From Agrypnia vestita (taxonomy: Eukaryota; Arthropoda; Insecta; Trichoptera; Phryganeidae), in the NCBI GenBank assembly GCA_016648135.1, contig JADDOH010002630.1, positions 1 through 64,000 on the forward strand: a stretch of 64,000 nt of DNA, read 5' to 3'. Below the pieces are notes generated by a model. That model was given only the letters and a program-made list of their open reading frames with translations. It was not told the DNA's origin and searched no databases. This document shows, piece by piece, positions 10,244 to 20,470 of the stretch. Position 1 is the first letter of the stretch; each line of letters opens with the position of its first letter. The position numbers and the translations under genes are program-made.

Positions 10244-10422
10244 GAGTGTGTGAGATTGAAGACCAGCTACGAGCTTTAGGAGAAAGATGGAGTCACACCT
10301 GCCAATGGACGGAGACACAACTCAATAGGCTCATGATATTGCAGAGCCGATGGAAGAGTCTGGACCTTCAGTATAATCAATTGTTGCACTGGGTGAATGA
10401 AAAAGAGGTGCAACTCAAGCAG
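10244..10422 (+). CDS. Dys: Dystrophin exon 4: spectrin repeat 2/3 junction
   Basis: 179 bp, acceptor TTGATAG, donor AAGCAG|GTGAAA. The two incoming bases complete a Gly codon; leaves in phase 0. Encodes EDQLRALGERWSHTCQWTE, helix C of repeat 2 with its conserved Trp, then WKSLDLQYNQLLHWVNEKE, helix A of repeat 3. Confidence 0.93.
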
Positions 10423-10573
10423 GTGAAATGCTCTTTGATTTTTCAGACAAGACAAGCACTTGTTCTTACTAATCACTTTTGGTTTTAAGATAACATTTAC
10501 AACCTACACTAAAACCCATTACATTTTTTTTATGTAGAACAAAATGTGCCATAACACATACTCAAATTTTTAG

Positions 10574-10810
10574 ATGGAAACCAATCCTGCCAGTGAGTTT
10601 GGTGAAGTATTGGAACGTATAAAGCAGTTGCAGTATGTAAAACACTCCATGGACATGCAACAGCAGAACTTGGCCGCCCACCTGGACATGACCAATCAAT
10701 TGATCGATGATTCCAGTCTAACACCTCTGGACCAGTATGTCAACAGAGCAGAAGCATTGGGCGACAAGTTCGAAGCACTATTTTTGATAATTGAAATTCA
10801 AGAACGCAGG
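10574..10810 (+). CDS. Dys: Dystrophin exon 5: spectrin repeat 3
   Basis: 237 bp, phase 0 at both ends. Acceptor AATTTTTAG. The donor is AGG|GCAAGT, a GC donor: only this border gives a phase-0 link to exon 6, and the nearest GT (10816) gives the wrong phase. Encodes METNPASEFGEVLERIKQLQ and ends in LFLIIEIQERR, helices B and C of repeat 3. If the GC donor were not used, translation would stop after about 18 extra codons (stop at 10865). Confidence 0.88.
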
Positions 10811-11446
10811 GCAAGTTATACTTTTTTCTGTTATATCTTCCATTTGGATTCAGAACTTTTACTCTAGCTTTCTGTGCTGTTTAAGACGTTGCAGTTCTGT
10901 GTTGCAGCTAATAATCAACCAATCATGTCATCTTTTTGATACATGTGTTTTAAGCTATAAGGCTTTTTATAATACATGCGTCGAAAAGATTTTCGAATGG
11001 AAAATGCATTGAGCAAATTTATAATATCATAATCTGACCAAAATTGGAATATGAAATGGCACTTTGGAGCCCATAGCAAAAGAAATACATCAACATGATT
11101 GAACAGATTCCAAAGAAGTTTTGTACTATTTATATATGCGCATAATCCATGTAATTTGGAACTTTTGAATGAACTGAGCGATCACGTTGATGTATTTGCC
11201 AATGTCGATGACAGTATTAAAAGCATCAGACAGAAGATAGCTTCCATGTAAGGTACTCACCTCATCAAGTGTATGGTAAATGGAGCAATTCATCATGCAA
11301 AATATGGACAACATGTGCCATACTTCCTATGGTCTATTGAAATATTTATTTTAGCTTTCATTTTAGAATTTTATGGTTATTATAAACATAGAATCGGTTG
11401 TATTTTAAGAGGGATCTAAATAATGATGTGTTTCTTATTTTTGCAG
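10811..11446 (+). other. Dys: GC-AG intron of Dys
   Basis: 636 bp. The donor AGG|GCAAGT fits the strong consensus of the rare GC-AG class; the acceptor is TTTTTGCAG. No repeats recognised inside. Confidence 0.8.
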
Positions 11447-11834
11447 ATTAAAGACTTGGGTTTTGAATTCAATGTGACTGATTATGATTCTTCAACGGAT
11501 GGGACTAAAACAATCACCACAACGGTTGAGAAAACTACATATACACAAGGAGAATCTGGAAAGACTAAGCAGGAACACAGTCAGTCCAAAAAACCACGGC
11601 TCTCTGGAAACAAAGATTTAGAGGAGTACAATGAAGCTTTTACCAATCTGCACAACTGGCTGCAAGTTATGGAGAAATCACTTGAGAAGTGCAAGAGTAA
11701 GCTGGAGAATGAAAAGGAGAAAATGGAGGAGAAGCATAAAGCAGTCAACGACATATCAAATGAGATGGAGTGTCAGAAATCTGATATTGATAACTTTGAG
11801 GAGATTTGTAAAAAGTTATTCAATAATACTAAAG
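11447..11834 (+). CDS. Dys: Dystrophin exon 6: hinge 2-like segment and spectrin repeat 4
   Basis: 388 bp, phase 0 in, one base out (AAAG|GTTAGT). The first 50 residues are non-helical and rich in Thr, Ser and Lys (KTITTTVEKTTYTQGESG), placed exactly where vertebrate hinge 2 with its repeated Thr/Val lies. Then EAFTNLHNWLQVMEKSLE starts repeat 4 helix A, followed by a very Lys/Glu-rich helix B. Hinges give the rod flexibility between repeat blocks. Calling it hinge 2 is an inference from position and composition. Confidence 0.92.
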
Positions 11835-12245
11835 GTTAGTAAGAAATCTATGTGATAGAGGAAAAGGGAGATGGCTCAGAAATCGCAACGTAACAGGAGA
11901 GCCAAACAAAATTGCAGTGTTGTTTTAATATTTTTTTTTCATATAAAGCTTTGATAGTGAAACGGAATTGTATCGACGTGTTAAATTTTTTTTAACACAA
12001 ATATGTAATAATAAAACATTCTCATCCCTTAAACACACAGAAATATAAGAAATGTGTATGTTTAAAATATGGAGATTTTTGCCAATATAAAATGCCCGTT
12101 GCAGTCTCAAAAAGTTTACTTAATTTCATCTGGAAATATGGAACGGATATAAAAACATTTTTCCCACAGCAGTAAAGTTAGTTAAAAAAAATTATATTCA
12201 ACAATAAATTTTATTTAATATAAATTTAATTTTATCTTTTTTCAG
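11835..12245 (+). other. Dys: Dys intron, nothing recognised
   Basis: 411 bp GT-AG intron, AT-rich, with no repeat or motif that I can support. Confidence 0.8.
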
Positions 12246-12998
12246 ATTCTGAATTAAAAAATCAAAAAGAAGATATTGAAAATCTTAGAAAACAGTATTC
12301 AAATCTGCAGGATGACGTTGATTATTGTCAAGAAATCATGAAGCACTTGAATGAACGAAACTTATTCAATGTCGAATTGATCCTTCTAGAAAAGGTTCTC
12401 GATGGTTACAAAAAGTGGATGGAAAATGCTGTCAAACCGACTGATCAAAACAAATATTTGGAGCAGTGCAGAAACATGCTTCGCTCCCTCAAAGAAAATG
12501 AAACCAAAGTCCTGAACCTTCAGGAAAAATCCAGGGATATCTTAGCAAAAAATTTTCCTGCTATTGACGTGTCAAAGGTGCAGTCTGATACTATTAGATT
12601 GAATGAATTGTGGCAGATTACTCTCAAAACTTTAATAGACAAGGAACAGGAATTGGCCAAAGCTTTGGATACCACACCACCATCGAGGTACTCCGAAGAA
12701 GTCACATACTTGAAAACTAAAATAGATAGCCTTGAAAGTGTCCTTATAATAGAACATGCCATCATTTCTGATAAGAAAACTATGGAGAGAAAACTAAAAA
12801 ACCTCACGGATATTGAAGAAGGATTAACAGAAGCTGAAGAAGCATACTCCTATGTGAATAAGATCGGTAGTGATATGTATAATAGACCTGGCCTAGATGC
12901 GCAGGGAGAAAGACTGAAATTTGAGTTGGACGATCTAAATACTCGATGGGCAGACGTCAAAGTAATCCTGAAGGAAAAAATATCAAAACTTTCAAAAG
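12246..12998 (+). CDS. Dys: Dystrophin exon 7: spectrin repeats 4 to 6
   Basis: 753 bp, the third longest exon here. Two incoming bases complete an Asp codon; leaves with one base (AAAAG|GTTTGT). Coiled-coil heptads run throughout. The segment ELAKALDTTPPSRYSEE matches the repeat 5/6 linker of vertebrate dystrophin, and LDDLNTRWADVKVILKE is a typical helix C with the invariant Trp. The gene has few introns in this stretch. Confidence 0.93.
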
Positions 12999-13080
12999 GT
13001 TTGTTTTAATATTTTTGTATTTTATATGAATATGAACCTGATTTTCGCAATCTTTATAATTGTTTCATGGTTCATTTTAG

Positions 13081-13223
13081 GTATTGAAATGTTGAACGAG
13101 TTTGATGTGGAATCTACAAATATCCTCAGCTGGTTAGAAACGGTGGACAAATTTGTCAAAGATGAAAGTTACATTCCTGTGGGAGATATTGACACACTGG
13201 AAGCTAAACTTGTTCAGAGTAAT
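13081..13223 (+). CDS. Dys: Dystrophin exon 8: spectrin repeat 7, first half
   Basis: 143 bp between 82- and 84-bp introns. Acceptor TTCATTTTAG, donor AGTAAT|GTAAGT (full consensus). Encodes GIEMLNEFDVESTNILSWLE, helix A of repeat 7, and the start of helix B ending in LVQSN. Phase 1 in, phase 0 out. Confidence 0.92.
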
Positions 13224-13307
13224 GTAAGTGCAATTGCAATTTGATTGGCTACATTAGCCTCTAGCACTCCACGGCTTGTTTTAATGATAATCATTGTTCC
13301 TTTTCAG

Positions 13308-13695
13308 GGCTTGCAAGACGACATTGACACTGTGAAACCCAGCTTGGTGAAAGCTAACGGCACAGTGAACAAAATCCTCGAAAACTGCGATGAGATTCTC
13401 TCCAAAGACTTGAAACAGCGTTCTGATGTGCTGAACAAACAATGGAAGGAGATAATTAACTCTGCCAACCAACACAACGAGAAACTTAGGAATGCTTTCG
13501 AAAAAACAGAAAGGGTGATTTTGGAAATTGGAGAATTTGAAGAGTGGCTGAAAGAAACGGAACAGGAAATTCCATCTGATGCAGAGTGCAACGTGACAAA
13601 CTCCGGAGAACTGTTCCAGATAAAAACTAAATTCCAAACTCTGAAGGAGAAGTGTGATGCGAGAACGGAGGAGTTCCGAAATCTGAATGAGACAG
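13308..13695 (+). CDS. Dys: Dystrophin exon 9: spectrin repeats 7 and 8
   Basis: 388 bp, phase 0 in, one base out (GACAG|GTGAAT). Encodes GLQDDIDTVKPSLVKANGTV, then KQWKEIINSANQHNEKLRN (helix C of repeat 7), then FEEWLKETEQEIPSD (helix A of repeat 8). The order and spacing follow vertebrate repeats 7-8. Confidence 0.93.
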
Positions 13696-14408
13696 GTGAA
13701 TTCTGATGATCTTTAAATAAATAATAAAAAAATTGATAATTTGCATATGTTACAGTGAATCTGTATTTTTATTGAGTCTATATTTTCACTGGCATTTTAG
13801 TGAAATTATATTCAAGGTCATTCTTATCATATCCAAGCAGATTTTCACCAATATAAATTAATACAAACTAGTGAAAAATATTTTAACTGATATCTTACAA
13901 GTGAAATTATATTGGTTTCCAAACTGTCATTAAAATTAAATTTGACAGATTATGACAGCTGTCTATTTTCGGATTGAGATTGACCTCTTAGAATAACATT
14001 TGTTAACAGATTTAAGTTATTGAATGAAAAAGGTTCTTACTGCGTTATTAATTTATTATTAATTTCTTCTGTGGATATCCACATTATATACTGGATATTA
14101 TTAACCTAGCCTAACATAACCTAAGGTTTGAGAAATACTTGCATTCATGGACAAAATATATTTTCACTGATACTAAAATATATTTCTACTAGTTTAAATG
14201 TAGACTCACTATACAAATTCACTGTAACATATACATGGCACCATTTTCGTAAAAATTTCACCTCGAGGGCGCTTTACACAAAAATTGTTTGACCCTACAC
14301 TAGTAATGTGTTAGACATCAACAAGATATTGTTGCCCTTGTTGCCATATCAAAAAAATTTTCAATTCTGTGAAAATTATGTTATTCAATGGATAAAATTA
14401 TTTTTTAG
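13696..14408 (+). other. Dys: Dys intron with a TA-flanked MITE
   Basis: 713 bp GT-AG intron, two thirds of it the element at 13748-14229. Just after that element, TTTCACCTCGAGGGCGCTTT (14259-14278) resembles a segment near 60108 and may be another repeat fragment. Confidence 0.8.
13748..14229. mobile_element. Tc1/mariner-type MITE with TA target duplication
   Basis: Ends TGTTACAGTGAAT and ATTCACTGTAACA are perfect inverted repeats, flanked on both sides by TA (13746-13747 and 14230-14231). Similarity between the arms continues as TGTAT..GAGTCTA. 482 bp, no ORF. Confidence 0.75.
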
Positions 14409-14523
14409 GGAATGATATGATGCTCCAATCTGATGGTAATCCTCTGACTGATCTTGCGAGGAGATTCACTCACCTGAATGCCCGATGGACCCGAGTAACT
14501 GATTCTATTTATGAAAGATGCAA
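14409..14523 (+). CDS. Dys: Dystrophin exon 10: spectrin repeat 8, helix C
   Basis: 115 bp. Acceptor TTTTTTAG, donor TGCAA|GTAAGT. Encodes LARRFTHLNARWTRVTDSIY, a helix C with the conserved Trp. Both codons at its borders are split. Too short and too interrupted to be found as an open frame; located from phase and repeat pattern. Confidence 0.9.
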
Positions 14524-14651
14524 GTAAGTGACAATCAACTTTTACATCCCTAGCAGTACATTACAGAGATTATTATATCCCTTTATCACTTTGGGACTTT
14601 TTCTTGTTCTTAAAAAATCCAATAAACTTCAATGTAATTAATTATTTTTAG

Positions 14652-14796
14652 AGTCATTCAAGAGGCATCTCACGAATATGGAGAGCTGCGAGCCTGGTTG
14701 ACGCAGGAGAAGTCCTGGCTTGACGGGCTGCATCGGAAATTATCCAAAAGTCCTAACGATCCAGCAGACGCTGAAGAAATATCTGACGAATTATAT
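14652..14796 (+). CDS. Dys: Dystrophin exon 11: spectrin repeat 9, helix A
   Basis: 145 bp. Acceptor ATTTTTAG, donor TTATAT|GTAAAC, leaves in phase 0. Encodes HEYGELRAWLTQEKSWLDGL and PADAEEISDELY. The AEEISDEL stretch matches the same place in vertebrate repeat 9 (GGAEEISEVL there). Confidence 0.92.
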
Positions 14797-14909
14797 GTAA
14801 ACCATTATTATATTTATGAGCTATTTCAATCAAGTTTTTTGATTTGATTTCAACAAGATTTTCTTATCAATAATTATTTAGTGTAATAAATAAATGTGTG
14901 ATTTTTAAG

Positions 14910-15062
14910 GATCTTGAGAACTATGTTCGCAACCACTCTGACGATCGCTTGTCCAGGATTCAGAGTGTCGGGAAACAACTGGTTGATGCGCACATCATGC
15001 CTGAAGTTATTTGCGCTGAAGTGGAAGGCGTCACAAGTAGATGGCACGCCCTCAACAAGCAG
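14910..15062 (+). CDS. Dys: Dystrophin exon 12: spectrin repeat 9, helices B and C
   Basis: 153 bp, phase 0 at both ends. Acceptor ATTTTTAAG, donor AAGCAG|GTAAAT. Encodes DLENYVRNHSDDRLSRIQ, then EVEGVTSRWHALNKQ. Position and the helix C Trp agree with repeat 9. Confidence 0.92.
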
Positions 15063-15844
15063 GTAAATAATTCATTTTTAATTGAAAATATACGAATCGT
15101 GTTCCCTACAGCAATACGGTTAATACAAACTCCCTTTTCTAAATTCTTCTCACCAAATAATTTTCAGGTTTTACTGACCATACAGAATCTTCTCTGCAGA
15201 CATTTCAGGGCTATGAAGTCAGGCACACACAGCATGATAGCTCAGAAAACTAAACATATGATTTCTTTATCTGCATTTCTTGAATTTTTTTAGTAATATG
15301 ATCCATAATTTTCCATTTAATTATAACTCTTAGTTGCTGAAAATAGAATAATTTATTATTTTGTAATTTTTGCTTAGAATTTAATATGATTAGGATTATT
15401 TCAGGTTATTACGTTTTTTCTAAGTGTTTTTTTATATGTATAAATTGTCAGAGCTCTAATGTATGTACTATATTACAGTTGGTACAGCTAGTACATTGAA
15501 AGTATTTTTTTTTATATAATACACATTACATATATAATTCATATTAAAGTAAATGTTGATTTATCCACATTTATTGGATCATGTTTCAACATAGTCATCT
15601 CACATTCCAGAAATGTAAAAGGACATGGATATTGGTTACTTCCTCATTAACTGTTTATTTAATAGGCATCGATAGTACACTAATCACAAAAATCTTCCTT
15701 TTGACATTGCTTTTCAATAAATTTTATTTTTAACTTAACAAATAATTTATCTCTGTGTCTACTTGTTTCCCATTTCTCGCAATTTCTTTGATAAACTTCT
15801 TCAGCATGTTCACGCTTTGGCACGTACTCCTTTTCCTCCCTTAG
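15063..15844 (+). other. Dys: Dys intron, nothing recognised
   Basis: 782 bp GT-AG intron. AT-rich; the acceptor has a good pyrimidine tract (CTCCTTTTCCTCCCTTAG). No repeats supported. Confidence 0.8.
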
Positions 15845-16006
15845 GCCGCCACTCGTACGCAGCTACTAGAGACATCTGTGAATGAGGCAACCAAGTACGA
15901 AGTTTCTATTGTCAACACTCAACAGTGGATACAAAATATCAAGCTTCTGCTCAACAATCGCCTAGATAACGATTTGACAGCTCAAGATTTACCGGAGGAT
16001 CACCAG
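15845..16006 (+). CDS. Dys: Dystrophin exon 13: spectrin repeat 10, first part
   Basis: 162 bp, phase 0 at both ends, donor CACCAG|GTTTGG. Encodes RTQLLETSVNEATKYEVS, QQWIQNIKLLLNNRL and DLPEDHQ. Amphipathic helix A with Trp/Ile/Leu heptads; the tail resembles the vertebrate repeat-10 loop. No stretch of it is a stand-alone ORF; the phase match to both neighbours supports it. Confidence 0.9.
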
Positions 16007-16919
16007 GTTTGGAGAATTTTTAGTATTTGGTGAAGTCATTCTTTCAAATGTGTCATTGAAATTAATGAATGTCTTTTTTTAAAGTTAGACGTAAAAGAGA
16101 ACAAAATAGATTGCATTATAAATGAGTAATTTTTACTATTTTTTAGTTTTATATCTATCTTTGTATTTTTGTTGTATTAAATAGAACATTTTGAAATAAA
16201 TTCTATGTATAACATATCTATTTAAAAAAAGAAAAAAGAAAAAAGATTAAAAGCAATAAAATAAAATTAATAATTAATTATTTGATTTCAATTTAAATGT
16301 CAGATTTTTAGCAAGAATGGTTTGGGCTTAATCAAAACCAATAGTTGAATGATTATTCTTCATTAACAAGATAAAATAAGATAGTTGCATGCGTTAAATA
16401 ATATGTTTTCTAGCATGCGCCTTGTGAATGCATTGCGTAAGTAAGCATGATTGCATTTCGAAAATGTTTTTCCAAGTTAATTTGTATTTATGTTACGTGT
16501 TATTGCAGGAAATTAAATGCCTATAATTACTGGGATTTATAAATATTACAAATATAAAAAAAACATTATAAACTTACAAAGGAGTAGAATGCAAACACTT
16601 TCGCAGTGTACCTATTTTCATCAACTCAATTTTTTATTTTTAAATATAATATAATATGTAGGAAAAAAGTTAATGTTGATTGGAGGTACTGCAAATAAAA
16701 TAGCATGTAATTAAATGTATCTACAGTACCCCAATGAAATATCTAAATACATCAATTGAATTGTAGCGTAAATACAATATAAGTACATGTACATATTGCA
16801 AATATTCATTTTAAAATTGTTATTATTATTATTTATTAAAGCCTTATTTTTAAAACAGATACATCTGAAAGTACTTTTATCTTATAAATATATATTGTAT
16901 TTTACAATGATTCCTTTAG
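16007..16919 (+). other. Dys: Dys intron, nothing recognised
   Basis: 913 bp GT-AG intron, very AT-rich with poly-A/T runs. No repeat family recognised. Confidence 0.8.
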
Positions 16920-17048
16920 AAGCTGGTTGAAGAGTTTGATAGCCAGAGAATAGCCCTGAAAGAAATGGAAGGTCAGGTCAAGGCTTACCGAGATTCAGGA
17001 AAGCAGGTAGCTGCTTCCAGGTTACAAGAACAACTCAATTTATTACAG
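16920..17048 (+). CDS. Dys: Dystrophin exon 14: spectrin repeat 10, remainder
   Basis: 129 bp, 43 codons, phase 0 at both ends. Acceptor TTCCTTTAG, donor TTACAG|GTATGA. Encodes KLVEEFDSQRIALKEMEGQV and SRLQEQLNLLQ: helix B and helix C of repeat 10. No Trp in helix C, as is common in weaker repeats. Confidence 0.9.
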
Positions 17049-18980
17049 GTATGATACAATATTAATAAAGACATATTTTTTCAGTTTTCTTTATGCTGAA
17101 TACTTTTGACAGTTTTGTCAGGTGCCAAAGTCTTAAATCAATTACAAAGAAGAAAGCATGTTGCGTCAAAAAAAGTATCAGAAACTCATCGACTTGCTGC
17201 AAGAAATATTTGACAGTTTTTTAAAAGATATAAGAATTTATTAAAAACTTGCCTTTGAACCAGTGTACATTAGTGATGGGTCCGCTCTGTATTCACTACT
17301 ACAATGTAGTACTACACTACATTGAAGTGCACACTTCGCACGTTTTGAAGTGTAGTGCACACTACAAACACCAAAGTTATTGAAAGTATAAACTTCAAAT
17401 AGTACACTTCATTTCAAAGCGAACACTACAAAGTACATACATTTCAAAGTTATCGAAAGTATGAGAAACATACTTTAAATATTGCATTTTTTACGTGAAA
17501 TCTTTTTTTTTTCTTTTTTAGTTCACCAAATATTTATTTGGGAAAAAAATATTAACTCACTAGTACTACATTACTTCATTTCATTACACTTCACTTCATT
17601 AATACTACAATTACTTCATTTCATTACTTCACTTCATTAATACTACAATTACTTCATTACTTCACTTCATTAACTTCACTTCATTTCGTAGTACTACAAT
17701 TACTTCACTTCAAGTAGTTTTTACTACAATTGTAGTGTACACTTTGTAGTCTTCAAACTGGTGAACGTGTGTGTGTTGTAGTCTTCATTTTGAAATGTAG
17801 TTTTTCCCTTCGCTAGTGTACATTAAAAGTGAAATTTATCTAGACATGATTTTTCCTCTTTTTTTTTTGATAAAATAATTTTAGTATATGAATACTCTTC
17901 TTACTCTTATGGAGGTTAAAAAAATGCGGAAGGAAAGTGGTGCTGGCATTTACATGAACTGTAACTAGTTTGTATTTCTTGTTTGCGTTTTTGTCCTGCA
18001 CTAGAAGTAATTTGAATAGATTTTTCTATGTATATGTATCCTTCTAGTAGTGTTTGAATGGTCTGTTTGTGTGTGTCCATGTACTCGGACACAGTAACAG
18101 TTAATGATGGTTATTGTACCTGTTGGCTAAATGGACTTAAATGCTGTGAGATCATTCAGGGTTGTCACATTATAAAAAATATAATTATTGCATGAAAAAT
18201 ATTCCGTCATCTCTCAACTTTACTGAATAGCTCTTTCAGGCGTCTGTATTTTTAAATTAATGATATTTAAATATAAAATATATTTATAGAAAATAAAAAT
18301 GTGTAATTATTGTATTTTGTACATAACTAAACTTTTTTCATTAAAAATGGAACTTTTCTCGATAATATTTGCGAGATGCACAAAGCACTTTGGGGTATAC
18401 TGTACCATATTTTGTTTTAAAGTGAAAATAGGAGTGAATGAATGATAATTTGAAATGAATGATAATTTGAAATGAATGAATCAAAGTTGAATGAATGAAT
18501 GCTATAGCTCTATACGTTGTATGGTTAAGTAAGCGCCACGAGATTTATTGAAATAGGATAAATAGGATGGTTCAACAACACTTTGTCAATCACAGAAATC
18601 TTTGATGAACATAGAACCAACATGGCGCAGGAGCTTGGAAAGATCTATGATATGTGGTAGAGTGATATAGTTTTAATGATATATGTCTTAGAAATCCAGG
18701 ACCGGAGGAAAATGGCTCATAATCAAAAAGGGAAATGGCTAATAGAGATCAATGCAGGAAATTTTTTGAGAGTTCCAAGACATGCGAGGATTTGCAGAGC
18801 CAATAATGATAATTTTATTTTAATAGATTATTTTGTCTTGAATTTTGCCTTATCTGTAAGAAATAATGCTCCGAAACATTGATCTTGCAGTTTCAGAGTC
18901 TAATTATACAGTTTGTATAATATAATACGTAAAGTATAAAGTAAAAAAGAATTTTGATGATTGCTTTCTTGAATTTCTAG
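17049..18980 (+). other. Dys: Dys intron with a non-autonomous hAT element
   Basis: 1932 bp GT-AG intron. Contains the hAT-like element at 17271-17815. Around 18440-18500 the short units TGAATGAATG and GATAATTTGAAA recur. The rest is AT-rich without recognisable content. Confidence 0.8.
17271..17815. mobile_element. Non-autonomous hAT element with internal ACTTCATT-type array
   Basis: Flanked by identical 8-bp duplications GTGTACAT (17263-17270 and 17816-17823). Ends TAGTGATGGG and the complement of CCCTTCGCTA match at 8 of 10 bases. The inside is almost entirely made of ACTACA/ACTTCATT words, with a tandem stretch at 17560-17700 built on TACTTCACTTCATTAATACT. No ORF. Confidence 0.8.
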
Positions 18981-19160
18981 CAAAGTTTTGCCAGTTCTGA
19001 GGCTTTGCTAGAGTCCTTCACTGGTGGAGGGGGCGGAGGAATGGAAGCCCGGCTGGCCAGAGCTCTCAGAGAGTTGAGGGCAGTCTACCGAGGCTGTGAC
19101 CTTTTGGAATTGGCAGGAGCCGAACCTGAAGACGTCAGAGGACAGTTGAAGCACTGTTTG
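18981..19160 (+). CDS. Dys: Dystrophin exon 15: spectrin repeat 11
   Basis: 180 bp, phase 0 at both ends. Acceptor AATTTCTAG, donor TGTTTG|GTGAGT. Encodes SFASSEALLESFTGGGGGG, MEARLARALRELRAVYRGCD and DVRGQLKHCL. A six-Gly run sits between helices. The QL.HC ending matches the same exon end in vertebrate repeat 11. Confidence 0.92.
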
Positions 19161-19852
19161 GTGAGTAGTTGTTTTATTTCTTGAACTGTGAGAAAACCTT
19201 ATTTATTTATTGAAATTAACGGACACAGTCCAATAAAATATAATACATAACATGAACAACATAAAATACATGAGAATAAAAGTTATAGCAATTTAAAACA
19301 AAAGCAAGGACAAATTAAAACTTATATTACAATATATGTACTTAATTTATATTTTGCACCGTACGAAGAGTGCTTCATATCTTGTTTTTTTATAGTTATT
19401 TCATTTCAATTAAGTGTTTAGATTTGAATTTCTAATGCCTTAAGTAGGTATTCTAAAATATTTATCATAATAACATTTTACAGTGGTTAAACTTTTATTC
19501 TTTTAAGAATTATGTATAAGTATCTATAAAGTTGGTAATATTTCTATTTTTATGACAGTAATGGTCAAGTATGGTGGTTTTATGGAGAAATTTTTGTAAA
19601 AGATAAAACACAATAAGTGCGCAACCCAGATATGTCACGCTTGAATGGTTTAATTGATTATGTCACCAGTTGTATGTGAGTGAGGATGAGGTGTAGTGTA
19701 ATTGAAGGGATCCGCTGCCCATAGAAAATCTTCAGTTCAATTATCATTAGTCCTCGGCACATTTATTTATACATTGAGCATGGTGTACCTGTTCAATGTT
19801 TATGTACATATTATGTTTGAATTCTGATTTTTTGTTGTTTTTTTTTTAACAG
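19161..19852 (+). other. Dys: Dys intron, nothing recognised
   Basis: 692 bp GT-AG intron with a long T-rich acceptor tract. No repeats supported. Confidence 0.8.
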
Positions 19853-20470
19853 AGATTTTACCGCACGCTTAGTGAGATGAAATCGGAAGTCGAGACGGTT
19901 ATAAAATCAGGACGCAAAATGGTGGAAGAAAAGTCAGTGTCAGACCCGCAAGCGTTCTCCAAGAAGATAGACACGTTGAAAGAATTGTACAACAAACTGG
20001 GAGCTCAAATCACAGACTCGAAACAGATGCTGGAGAATGCCCTCATTACGTCGAGGGAGATACAGAACGATCTCTCTTCCTTGAATAAATGGCTGGACAG
20101 TTTGGTCGGGAGCATGGGAAAACAGACCCTCGATTTGGAAATGTCGCGAATGCAAAGCATAAAGGATAAACTGAATTCTAACTACAATGAATTTGCTAAG
20201 CAGTGCGACGCTATATACTTGGAGCCTCTCAAGGAGTCCATCGACAAAACCAATGAGAGATGGGATCAGTTGAAGCAACACGGTATTCCCGAATTGGAAG
20301 AGAAAGATTTCGAACGCTTTTTCAAAGATCTAGATAACCGAGACGAAAATAAGGATATTCTTTCCGTAGAAAGATTACGAGCAATGAAGATAGAATTGGA
20401 GTGGAAAGTAAAGAACGTAGATAAACCGCAAGAAGCCGAGAAGTGGAATATTCTGCTGAAAAGGATTGAG
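19853..20470 (+). CDS. Dys: Dystrophin exon 16: spectrin repeats 11-12 and following helix
   Basis: 618 bp, phase 0 at both ends. Acceptor TTTTAACAG, donor ATTGAG|GTATGT. Opens with RFYRTLSEMKSEVETVIKSG, very close to the vertebrate repeat-11 segment with SEVKSEVE..IK.GR. Continues with LGAQITDSKQMLENAL and LNKWLDSL (repeat 12 helix A) and ends in a charged stretch (FFKDLDNRDENKDILSVERL). Repeat 13 as known in vertebrates is not evident after this point; the reading frame passes directly into the disordered exon 17. Confidence 0.93.
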
